Positions 1 to 10,283 of a stretch of DNA of 25,793 nucleotides are shown here, piece after piece (within the stretch, counting starts at the first letter, position 1; the number at the start of each line of letters is the position of its first letter). This DNA comes from Chara braunii (Eukaryota; Streptophyta; Charophyceae; Charales; Characeae). A model generated the notes under the pieces. The model was given only the letters and a program-made list of their open reading frames with translations, had not been told where the DNA came from and did no database searches. The DNA lies in assembly GCA_003427395.1 (NCBI GenBank), contig BFEA01000148.1:2393225-2419017 (forward strand), written 5' to 3'. The position numbers and the translations under genes were made by a program.

Positions 1-83
1 GGCAACCCCGTGCCGTCGACCACTTCACTTGGAAGAGGAAGACTTCATGTTGGCCCCATGAGACCCTTACAATCTGGAGGAGG

Positions 84-2922
84 ATGTGTGATGTTGGGGT
101 GAAATTGCCTCCAGACTTGTTGGAGTTGGTCCAGCAGGCGGCGGAGGAGGAGCAGAGAAGAGCGGAGGGAGATGTTGCAGTGGATGACATTGCGGAGGGA
201 GAGAGACACGTCGGGGCTGGTGGAGAGTCACTTCCACGAACTTGCAGCGGGGTGGTGGACGTTGGGGGGGCTGCTGCTGCCTTGTGAAGCGTATGCGGGC
301 GAGGGGAAGACCATGGCCGTGTTTAGGCAGCACATGCGGTCGTCGGTACACATGGACAGGCGAAGCAGGCTTCAATTTCTAGGTGGGCCAAGAACCCGTG
401 ACAAATGGACATCGACGAGAGTTTCATCGAGTTTTTCGTCGAAGATACAATCCCCTTCAACGTGGCGAGGAGTAGGAGTTTCAAGAAGTTCGTGAACACT
501 TGCTATGGACCGCAACCAGCTGCCAAACATCCTTTGCTCCTTGCCTACAACCCTCTCAGGTGCGGTCTTCTAGACGGCTTGCAGTGCAGCTCGACTGAGG
601 GGGAGCAAACAATTCGAGATGACTCGGAGATAACAGGTTGCACCTTCATCACCGACGACACAACGGACATCTGTGGGCGGTCGTTGGTCAACGACATCCT
701 CGAACAATCAGGAAAAGGATGTTGCTGCTGTTATGGAGGGATGAAAGAGGTTTTTTCGGAAGATCGGTGTTGAGAAGATCATGGCAATTTGCACGGACTC
801 CTTCTCAAGCTCCGGCAACAAGAGTGCGGCAACCATGTTGAGGGAGGATCCAAAGTTCCAGCAGATCTACTGGATCCCATGCACTGCACATTGCATGGAC
901 TTTTTCATGCAGGATGTGGGCGATCAGCCGTGGGCAACAGACGCAATCAAGAAAGCGAATAAGGTAGTCAAGTTCTTTAGGAACCACAGACGGCCACGAT
1001 CTGCATTGCGCACGGAGCTCACAAAGCAAAAGGGCAAGAAAGTCAAAGTTCTCCTTCGGCGTGCGCAGACGAGATTCAACACCCACTATGTGATGCTGGA
1101 TCGACTTATCACGTGCGAAAAAGTTGTTCGCTGCGTGGTGCTGGTGGACTCGTGGACAGACATTGCGAGCCAACCGTACTTGAGGAGGGATGCTGCAGAG
1201 GTGGAGAACCTCGTCACTGACAAAGCCTTCTGGGCTGAGATAAGGAAGTTGCATGCAGTGTTGGCGGAGCCGTACAAAGTGCTTAGAATGGTTGACAAGG
1301 ACATCCACTGCCTGTCCCGTGTGTATGATGCACTTGTGGCACTGAAGAACTGCGTACGCGGTGTCGCGCTCACAAATATTGAGAGAGAGAAGATCCTGAC
1401 CGATGTCGCGAAGAGGACGGATATGTTGTTGAGCCCTATACATGCTGTGGCACGACTGCTGGACCCTCGACTGAGGGATATCAGCGTCTTCAGCAACGAG
1501 GAACTCATCACGCAGTTCGACAATGTGGTGAACTGCCTTGTTGCCAAGAAAGGGACACATAAGTTCAACGACTGCACATACCAGTTGTACGACTTCCAGT
1601 TCGCCAGAGGGGTTTTCGGGTCAGCCGGAGCGTTGAGAAGCACAGAGAAGGACAGTTAAGTGCTCTGGTGCGAGGCACACGGAGGTGGTCATCCAAAGAT
1701 GAAGAAGTTGGCGATCAAAGTGCTCTCAATATGGACGAAGTCCTCTCCTGTAGAGAGGAACTGGAGCACGTGGGGCCTTGTGCAGACGAAGACAAGGAAC
1801 CCGTTGAAGCATAAGCGCACAAGTGCACAGAGAAACTGGTCTACTCCCACTGGACCGTCAGGTTGAAGAGCATGGGGGAGGACGGTCCGACAGTGAAAGG
1901 AGGGTGGTTGGGACTGCAGTGTGATTGGGAGGACGAGGATCTGGACGGCGAGGCGGCTGGTGAGGTTGACGTGGACGACAATGCCGTTGTCGGGTGTGAG
2001 GCTGCCGGATCTGAGAGAGGCAGCACCACCATCATCGCCACTACTCGTGTTTTAAGGAACGAGGAGGAGGAGGAGGAGGAGGAGGAGGAGGAGGAGGCGG
2101 AGGAGTAGTAGTAGGAGGAGGACGATGATGAATTTCCTTGTGAGGAGTGGCAGGACGAGCGGTCCGACTCCGACAAGTTGTGGACGAGGAGGGAGGACAT
2201 CATTCCATATGCGGGAGGCACAAGATTCAGGTAACGGGTTGCAGCACGGCATGCTCGAGACCGGTCTCGAAAGGGCAGCCATGAAGAGCAGCAGGATGAC
2301 GAACACGATGATGAGGGAGAGAAGGAGAAGCAGCAGGTGGACGAGCAGGTGGATGAGCAGCTGGACGAGGAGTAGCAGGAGGAGCAGCAGCAGGAGGAGG
2401 AGCTGCCCGAGGATCAGCAGCAGGGGGGGGACGAGGAGCAACAGGAGGAGCAGTAGGAGGACGACCAGTTGGTGGCGCCGCAGCCCAAGGATCAGCATCA
2501 GTGGGAGCACCACGACCAGCAAAAGGAGCAGCAGGTGGACGACCACAAAGAGGAACAACGAGAGCAGCAGGCGGAGCAGCTGCATGCATTCTATGGTCCG
2601 AAGAGACCGTCACAGTTGCTTGGCATTCTGGGGGCTGCTCCTGGTGGCTCATGGGATCCGCTCACTTATCGATCTCCCCATGATGGGAGAGGCAGTCGAG
2701 GAGCGGGTCCATCTACAAGAGGGAGAGGACACCCACCTTCGATATCCACGAGAGGCAGAGGGTGTCCTCCTTCCTCATCCGTGAGACGCAGGGGGCGACC
2801 TCGCTCTACCGATAAAAAGACAGTGCAGAGGGAAGAGGAGGAGGAAGAGGAGGAGAAGTCGGATGAGAATGAACCGCTGCACAAAACAAAACGAAGAAGG
2901 ATGACAGTTGGTGAAGGGGATG

Positions 2923-2979
<57 letters not shown>

Positions 2980-2996
2980 TTGAATTCGAGCAGTAA
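84..2996 (+). pseudogene. Decayed hAT-superfamily transposase (BED linker, DUF659/hAT core, dimerisation domain, acidic AT-hook tail)
   Basis: This is a cut-and-paste DNA transposase remnant. The frame is seen in pieces. Positions 84-287 carry a CDVGVKLPPDLLELVQQA-type linker, which in this family follows a BED zinc finger. Positions 363-714 include TFITDDTTDICGRSLVN, the start of DUF659. Positions 715-1819 include IPCTAHCMDFFMQD (the hAT C..HC motif) and PVERNWSTWGLVQTKTRN (the hAT dimerisation signature). Positions 1824-2996 form a tail with an E-run, Q/E-rich stretches, an AT-hook RRRGRPR (2784-2804) and a basic KTKRRR. Frameshifts lie near 287, 360, 713 and 1820. In-frame stops lie at 399, 742 (probably a Trp codon), 1657, 2106-2114 (three TAG), 2232, 2373 and 2454. 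No start codon or terminal inverted repeat is identified, and the 5' end may lie outside the window. The family call is firm; the exact ends are not. Confidence 0.87.
2926..2976. repeat. (AG)n microsatellite
   Basis: This is an uninterrupted 51-base AG dinucleotide run. It lies inside the last open stretch of the transposase tail and would encode alternating Arg-Glu in the tail frame. Confidence 0.97.
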
Positions 2997-3045
2997 CAAC
3001 GTTTGCCTCACTCATTTGCACTGTGTCTCCCTCATTGTCAATTAG

Positions 3046-3391
3046 AGAGTTGTCATGCTTGTCGTACGACGTACACAACCCCACAACAGAAAAAAAAAGA
3101 CTGATGGGCAGACACACAGTCACACACAACCAGAATAGCGTGACACAAGTCTTGGCTGTATCTGACCTTGTGTATGGCTGTGTTTGACACGACTGCGTTG
3201 CGCCACAACAAGACCGTACACGATCTTGTTGGGGCGCAGCAGAGTCGTGTCAAACACAACCACACACACGGTTACACACAACCAAGAGTTGTGTCACGCT
3301 GTTCTGGTTGTGTGTGACCGTGTGTCTGCCCGTCAATCTTTTTGTTTCTGTTGTGGGGTTGTGTACGCTGTACGACAGGCATGGCAACTCT
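3046..3391. repeat. 346-bp near-palindrome (foldback element or hairpin)
   Basis: The left arm (3046-3213) and the right arm (3224-3391) are reverse complements about a centre at 3218.5, with a 10-base loop. Example pairs are CAACAAGA (3206-3213) with TCTTGTTG (3224-3231), and the outer GTCGTAC/GTACGAC blocks. Outer and inner parts match closely; the middle (about 3145-3175 against its partner) is roughly 75-80% by eye. As a result both strands show related but meaningless open frames. It could be a MITE, a foldback transposon or an inverted duplication. No target duplication is evident. Confidence 0.85.
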
Positions 3392-3960
3392 ATGGTCTAT
3401 GTGTGCCTGTCTATCTGTCTGCAAGGGGCTGTTACATGTACCTGTCTGTTTGTCACTCACACGGTCACACACAGCCACGAACTGTGTCATGCTTATCTGG
3501 TTGTGTCGTCTGGCTGGCTGTAGAGCTGTTTGTCAGTCTCTCAGTCAGTCAAGATGTGTCGTGGTCAATTTGTCTGTCTGTTTAACAGTGTTTGTTTGTC
3601 TGTCACACTTTATGGTCTCTCTGTGTCTGTCTATCTGTCAGCAAGGGCCTGTCATGTGTACCTGTCTTTCTGTCACTCTGTCACCCTGTCCATGTACCAC
3701 GTCACTCCGTCACCCTGTGTAGGCAACTGTTTGTTGGTCTGTTTGTCAGTTTTTTAGGCAGCTGTCTCTCGATCTGCCCGTCTGCCTGTTTCTTTTTTTG
3801 TTCGTTTATCTGTTTGTCTGTCATATCTGACTGTCTGTCTATCACTCACGCTGTTAAGCAGTATGTATGTGATAGTCACGATGTTTGACAGACAGACTGT
3901 GTGTGTGTATGTTTCTGTCACTTCTGTATAATACTGTGTATGTATGTGTGTAAAAATATG
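3392..3960. repeat. Imperfect TGTC/TCTG/TG-rich tract with a ~218-bp direct repeat
   Basis: This is a pyrimidine/TG-rich simple-sequence tract. A block at 3390-3454 (TATGGTCT, then CTGTCTATCTGTC, GCAAGGG, GTACCTGTCT, TTGTCAC) recurs at 3608-3674, giving a period near 218. Open frames here are Cys/Leu/Ser-rich and contain no domain, so they are treated as artefacts. Confidence 0.75.
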
Positions 3961-4051
3961 AAAACTCTGAAAGACTGAATACATGTGTTCCCCCCCCTGA
4001 GAGAAGGGCCCGACACAAGAGATATATATTTTTGAAAGAAAGAAAAAAAAA

Positions 4052-4128
4052 ACACGTATGCGTACGCAGGTTTTTGTCACGTACGCATACACGAGAATAC
4101 GTACGCGTACGCACCTCGCATGCATACA
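4052..4128. repeat. Alternating purine-pyrimidine cluster (ACGTACGC-type), small inverted repeats
   Basis: Several CGTATGCGTACG, GTACGCATACAC and ACGTACGCGTACGCAC blocks lie close together. CGTATGCGTAC (4055-4065) pairs with GTACGCATAC (4081-4090). No gene is seen. Confidence 0.65.
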
Positions 4129-4130
4129 GG

Positions 4131-7130
4131 ATGCAACACAGGTGTAAACCTCTATATGTATATACGTATATCTTTTTCGTGGGTGACCTGCACTAAGTCT
4201 GAACCCGCATACACCTGCGCCAAGTCAGGACCCGCCCGCCCACAGTTGTGTGTGCCTGTATGTTTTTTCTTTTTACGGAAGGGCACGCACAACTCGCCCG
4301 TTTTTTCCCACCATAACTGTCCCCAATCTTACCGAGGGTCATCCTCCCATCCCCTGCCCATACCTAGTCAAGTGGGACATGGGCTAGCCAAACCTGCCTA
4401 CAACTGTTAAGTCTGGATGAGGACAATTGGGTCTGGCTACGGCTAGCCGTTTGCAAACTCTGGAGCCGGTTGCGCTCCAATGAGGGTAGGTCACATGAGC
4501 GCTAAAAGGACATAAGACTCTTGATCCTCCTCCAATCCTTGTATTGCAGCAAGTGTCAACTAGAAAGATATCCGGAGAGAAAGAAAGACAAGTTGTCCTC
4601 CTTGACTGGTTGGGCTCTAGTGAGGGCCCACCGACTGGGTCTGAATAATCGACGTCGTAATGTAATTCCTGACAATGGAATAACCACTTTTCAAGAATCT
4701 TGGACCGCTCAATGGAATCGATGCAAAAGTTGGCGCTCGCTTAGACACGAAAATGTGATTCTTTAAAAAAGGAATCCCATCAAGGGGGCTACAAAGCCAA
4801 AGGCGGTGAGTCCCCAGATGAAACCCAGACAACCTGAGGTGAGTTGTATGACGAAATGGTTTCACCGAATTGTCATTTTTTTCGAAGTTAGGAGGACTCA
4901 TGCGTATCCGATAGAAGGATATGTGGCATTGATAGGCATAGTTTGAGCCCATCATCCGAGGTGCGCATGACACTGTGATCAACAAGATGGTAAAATTGCA
5001 AAGAATATCATGCGGTTCATCCTTGTGTTACATATCACCTCTATAAGGATATATTTTAAGAGGAAAGGTTCACAAAGAGCCTCTCAAAAAATGCATAACT
5101 GCCATTATGAAGATAATAGGTCGGTTTGCCAACTTGATTTTACTTACCTATAACACCCACACGTTGAAACAAACCCTTGAAACAAAAGGCATTTCTATTT
5201 TTCGAGTCATTGTCTAAAAGGTCGGTGTTTGGTCTAACTAAGTCTTTGAATGACTTAAATGGGGGATTGGACGACTAAAGTGAAAGGGGTATCCGAATGT
5301 GCAAGGTTTGAAGGTTTGTTAGCCAAAAAGAAAACGAACAAAGGGATGACTCTACAAATTTATTATGATGTATTTTGAATGTGATTGCAATTGTAGGTTA
5401 AAAGGTTGTTATCGAAGGTTTACCATCAGCATTATTATGTATTGCAAAAAGAGATTGATTATGCCCTCAAGCCCGATATCTCGATGAGACATGATCGTGT
5501 GCATTCTTCATGCCCATTTCATATTATCCTTGCTGTATGAGTGTATGTTAAATTAATAAAATGTTAATGTTGTTTATCTGTACATTTCTTTTTGTGAAAA
5601 TGTAATGATTCCCCCTTGCCTTAAAGTCCTATTCTTATATCAACTTGTTATATGTGTGTATCATAAACAAGGACTGCGTATATGAATATTTAAGTTCATT
5701 AATTAATCCCTTTATGAGATAGGTGCGTGGTTCAGACTTGGCTTCATGACGTGTGAGGTTAATATCACAACTTGCGCTGAGATGATCATTTTGCTCTGGG
5801 GCTTTGCTCAGATAAGATGAAATTATTGCTCTGTTTGATTGAAGCTAAGCCACCGACATGGGTAGTATTCTTTTTTATGTTGGATGGTTACATCGATAAG
5901 CAGGAAAATCAAACCCCTTGATCATCCTATGGGATGAGACTAAAACAAGGGCCCCTTAGTTGCTGTTAGCCACTGTAGTTTGTCTGAAGTATGAATTGGT
6001 ACAGGGTTGCATAACCGATTCTTCAATTGTTCTATGTCATTGAAAAATGGTCTCAGAACACATTCCAATTATCCTTTTAGGATCACACAAAACCACAATG
6101 GTCTATTCAGTTTCAGCCTCTCAGGTAAGCAGGTATTGCAAGGTAGCTTGTTAAGGGTTTCCACCTTGAAAGAGTGTTGACCTAGGGGTAGCAGACTTAA
6201 ATTTAATCCAACTGCGCAGGTTGGTACAACTTCTTAGGTCGAATAAAAAGTTTGGGATCATAATACCAACCACCACTGTCATCCCAAAACTTTCTCTACG
6301 AACTGTCGAGTCCCTCAACGGCTTGGTTGACAAACTCCTCAGTCTTCCTAACAACACTCGGGTTGACAATAGCAGCTGTTACTGAGATCTGCCTTGACAA
6401 TCTATGCGACCTTACCCGTTGCTGCGTATGCAATTGATGGTCTATCGACAACTTCTATGACGACGTTGTGGTCATTGTGGGTTCTTTGCCTCGTGTCAGG
6501 CACTACGCACCGCAACACTATACATAATGTTGGTGGTCGATGTGAAAAAAAAAATGTCACAACGGGTGGTCTCTTTTTGGACAAACGTGAATTTTTTTTA
6601 ACGGGGTTCTATCCTTATGAGATTTTCCTGGCTAATGGATACTTCGACATCTTGGCAGTTTCAGTAAACTTACAGAAAAAGAAACAAGGACAACGCCCCC
6701 TTCTCTTTGCCTTGTCGGGCCTGCCCTGCTGGAATCTCCTTCGGGCTAGTTGATAATAATGCGGAAGTGACGGGTGAGTGAGAAGAGATGAGCTATGAGG
6801 GAAGAGAGGAGACGAGCTATGAGTGAGGTGTGGGTAAGGAAAATTGTATTGTTTGTGGGCGTGAGTGATGGGTAGGCGATGACTGTAGCAAGCTAGGTGT
6901 TTGTAGTGTGTGTTTGGCGTCTTGATATAGGCTTCTGAGGACAACAATAGAGTTTGTGAAGGCAAGTGATGGATTGACATTGAAGTTTTGTAGTGTGTGA
7001 TTGATATATGACTAACTTTTGTAAACTTGTGTGATCTACTTGGAATTATCTAGCAACATGCTGAAAATGTGTTGGGATGGTGACATGATATATTCGGATA
7101 TCAAAACATGAAATAAAGAGGAAGTGTTTT
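4131..7130. other. No recognisable gene
   Basis: Base composition is mixed and becomes AT-richer from about 5000. The longest frames (for example 4617-4985 minus and 6394-6753 plus) have no recognisable domain, and several lack an ATG start. The sequence from 6770 to 6830 contains two similar GAGCTATGAG-containing purine units. Nothing else is supported. Confidence 0.6.
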
Positions 7131-7208
7131 TGCTTCCCTATTCGACACATGGATGGATAATGGTAGGCCTCCAACGTGATCTTGCTTCCCTATTCGACAC
7201 ATGGATGG
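7131..7208 (+). repeat. Pair of identical 26-bp direct repeats
   Basis: The 26-mer beginning TGCTTCCCTATTCGACAC and ending ATGGATGG occurs at 7131-7156 and again at 7183-7208. The copies are identical and separated by 26 unrelated bases. No gene overlaps them. The region from 7209 to 7796 shows no recognisable gene. Confidence 0.9.
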
Positions 7209-7796
7209 CAGAGTGCGTGATGGTCTTCAGGCGGGTCCCTCCTTGGTGGTAGAAGATTGCAAGTTGTGCCCTCTCTGTTCCCAACACAAGCGGGGCCGGT
7301 GTTGGGCGACTCTGATAAACCCCACCCTTGGATAATAACTATCATTTTTCTCTATGTTTTTTGTTCACACCTTTTCCAAAAGAAAGTTTTAGGTTGACTG
7401 TCTGACGAGAAGCAATATAGGTTATTACGTGCGGGGGATGCAACAACTTAAGAGATCAGTTCTCTTAGCGATGGTTTTCACTTGGATAATAATGTGGTTG
7501 TGTTACCAAGCATTTCCCTCTATGCTGCAACGACCATAAAATGACCTCAACTGGTCAACGTTCGACACGATATATAAAAGACGCCCCATGTGGATCAAAC
7601 TCAACAAGGCTACGCCTTCCAAGAAAGGTGACAAATCCATAGGTGAGGTGAGTTATGCCTCATAGACCCCTATCCAGTCATAGACGTTTGTGGGAGGTAT
7701 AACCGGGGTGCTCGGCTAGAGCTGCACCGGTCGTTTGCTCCTACGTGATGTGGCAAGGTGGGTCTTCGAGTTGCCTTTGCGCTTGCAAGCCGATGC

Positions 7797-8815
7797 ATGT
7801 GACAATGGATAAGCGAAGGAAAGAGAATATCGAAGCAGGAGAAAGGTAAACGAAAGGATAAAGGAGAAAGAAAAAAACACTGAAAAGGATAAAAAAATAA
7901 AAAGGGAAAGCGAATAAAAAAGTTAAAAAAAAAAAACCGTATAAATCTAAAAAAACAGAAGAGATAAAAGAATGATGAAGATGAAGAAGTAGTGTAGATA
8001 TAAGAGATGAAGTTCGCAAGACTGACTAGTAACAAACACAACCACGTTACCTATAGTGACCATATATGGATGAACAATCTTGAAAATTAACTTTGAAAAA
8101 CATAATAAAAGGAACTCGAGTCCAAGGACCGAAGGACCGAAGAGTCCACTTTTACCACTTAGAGTCCAAGGACCGAAGAGTGAAGTCATCTCGCTCATCC
8201 CCACCTAATTTCAACCAACGTCAGACACTGCCTCATCGGATGAAGAAGGGAGAAGAAAAAATAATGGGAAAATAAAAAATAACTGGAAAAAAAAAAACCT
8301 CCACGAAATCAAGAGAACTTGAAAAGGCGAAATAACAATTAAGACGTGAAGGAAATAATGAATGAGAATATAGAAGAAAAGAAAGAAGAAGAGAAGATAT
8401 AGAGCGGGGAGGAGGACGAAGTAGAAGAAGAGGATGAAAAACATAAGGAAAAAAATAATAAAACAAAGACGGAAAAAAAAAGGAACGAAAAGATAGGAAG
8501 AAAAACTGTCAACTGTCTCATAAACTACAAGAAGCGAGAGAGGTTTAAGTAAACTGATGAAGGGAAATAAGAATGAACAAGAAAATAAAAAATAAGGTTA
8601 AGGGAAGGGAAAAAACAAATAGCAGGATAAATCATATAACCATATCGTAACTCAAAAGTAGTTGGAAAGATGGAAAAAAAATAAAGAAGACGATGAATGA
8701 CGGAAAAAAAAGGCAAAAAAAAAGAGTTAAAATGGAAGGAATGATAAAGGGGAGGAAAGGTAAATAAGAAAAAGAAGAAAAAGAAGAAAAAGAAGAAAAA
8801 GAAAGAAGCTATGAA
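7797..8815. repeat. ~1 kb strand-asymmetric polypurine-rich DNA
   Basis: The + strand is strongly A/G-rich in two blocks (about 7800-8010 and 8226-8815), interrupted by mixed sequence. It ends in a tandem AAGAAGAAA-like array (about 8768-8808). On the minus strand it gives Phe/Ser/Leu-rich frames that look like membrane proteins; these follow from composition only and are not called as genes. Confidence 0.75.
8118..8181 (+). repeat. Short degenerate tandem repeat (GAGTCCAAGGACCGAAG)
   Basis: GAGTCCAAGGACCGAAG occurs at 8118 and 8162 (spacing 44). An extra GGACCGAAG copy follows the first. It sits inside the break in the polypurine tract. Confidence 0.8.
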
Positions 8816-8819
8816 ACCT

Positions 8820-9430
8820 ATTATAAATCTCATTGGCGACCATTGTTTCGTTTCATCCCCCTAAAAGATCGGAGGCTCACCCGAGGTCGCCATGAGGAAT
8901 AAATAAATAAAAATCCTCCAAAGCTGCTAGGAGTGGATGACAATGACTTTGACAATATCCAAATTTGAAACTGGAAACGCACCTCTATAGACACCAGAGT
9001 TAACTCGAGGTAGGCTATCCTAACTGCTTCCCAGCAGGTCGAATATATTAGGCATCTGTTTATGCACAATGTTATTCTGACCTTTCTTTAATCAACCCAT
9101 AAATGATCAGACAACCCTCAGTTGAATCTTCCCAATACATTCGAAACACTGATCACTTCGAAATGATCACTACTGATTCTTCAAGACTGCACCAATGTCC
9201 AACAATGGTTTCCACATAGGGAAACAAGGCAACCTCTGGAACCGTATAAGCGAACGTGATGATGCAGCGCATGATGAAAGTCAGTGAGCCTTTTGAGGAG
9301 GGGCTTGCTATGGAGATAGACGCCTACATCGACTGACACCGAGCAATGCTCTATGAAGCGATTGTCTTCAGCTTCTGGCTGCAGCACGTGCGTGGGGGGC
9401 GCAGTTGATTAGGCATTCACAGGCAGTTGG
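8820..9430. other. No recognisable gene
   Basis: This is mixed sequence. Short frames on both strands have no recognisable motif, and no RNA gene or repeat is evident. Confidence 0.6.
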
Positions 9431-9439
9431 ATCGCCATC

Positions 9440-9464
9440 ATCACCAAAGACATCAGCAGCAGCA

Positions 9465-9497
<33 letters not shown>

Positions 9498-9734
9498 GGA
9501 TTAACCACAGGATTAACAACAACATCAACAACAATTCGACACGAAAGAGTTCTTCAACTTCAACGACAACCAGAGGTGAAGTGCAGCCCACAACGGCAAC
9601 ACAAACTTCCCCAAACATCATTACAACCAAAACGTTTACAACAAACTCAAGCACAACAGTGGACTTATCATTGTCAACATCCACTATAGTAATGATTGGG
9701 GAGTTTGTACGTCTGCCCTGCACCTGTCACGGAG
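9440..9734 (+). other. Thr/Ser-rich low-complexity stretch, possible decayed exon
   Basis: CAACAACAT-type repeats (about 9458-9535) read as Thr/Ser-rich sequence in one frame (runs such as STTTSTTTSTTGLTTG). A Thr-rich frame continues in another register from about 9554 to 9734 (TTATQTSPN, TTKTFTTNSSTT). This second part ends at CACGGAG followed by GTAAGC, which fits a plant-type 5' splice site. It could be a mucin-like extracellular linker exon or just a microsatellite read as protein. No domain is recognised and the frame is broken. Confidence 0.25.
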
Positions 9735-10283
9735 GTAAGCGACAGTGGACAGATAAGGAGCCAGACAAGCCTTTCGCTCTCCCTGTACACTTACCTCCCT
9801 CATTTTCTTCCCCATTGTTGCCTCCTCCTTGTCTGTGCCCCACTCTCAGGAACACACGACTATTCCTTCTTCTCCCTACCAAAGTGGTTGGCCAAAGTGG
9901 GGGGTAGGGGGAGAGGACCCGTGGGCCGCCTTTCGAGGGGCAACATGATGTTTATTGGAGCATGCATGGGGAAAGGAGACGAGAAGGAGTGGGGTAGATG
10001 TCGGGATTCAAGGGTCATAACTCGCCCCTCCCCCTTTGGGGATTAACACCGAAGCTTGCCATGATAGTGGAGGGTGGGATTGCTGGTGCGACGAGTATTC
10101 CTCACCTTGATCACGTCGTCTATATACGGTCAAAATTGCTTTCATTATAGCTTGTGTGATTGGAACTGCTCTTGATCTACTATAAACACAATGTGTAAAT
10201 AGACTACAGTGGAGGGTAATTACGAAGTGTGTTGACTTTCCCTCCCTCGTTTCCTATAATGGACATGATCTTGTGACGCCCAA
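9735..10283. other. No recognisable gene; left flank of the LTR element
   Basis: Mixed sequence with a pyrimidine-rich part (about 9775-9880) and a purine-rich part (about 9895-9990). Homology between the two LTRs starts at about 10284. Confidence 0.6.

Noticed and set aside
805-1560. 251-codon open frame on the minus strand within the hAT gene
   Set aside because: It is antisense to a clearly recognised transposase core and has no domain of its own.
2052-2652. Leu-rich and Pro/Ala-rich minus-strand frames resembling membrane or proline-rich proteins
   Set aside because: They are the reverse of GAG/CAG-rich coding repeats; the composition alone explains them.
3053-3722. Overlapping Cys-rich frames on both strands
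   Set aside because: The similarity of frames on opposite strands is caused by the palindrome, and the rest is TGTC repeat.
6394-6753. 119-codon plus-strand frame
   Set aside because: It lacks an ATG start and a recognisable motif, and contains homopolymer runs typical of non-coding DNA.
7741-8833. Phe/Leu/Ser-rich minus-strand frames that look like transmembrane proteins
   Set aside because: They arise from the polypurine tract (TTC/TTT/CTT codons) with no conserved pattern.
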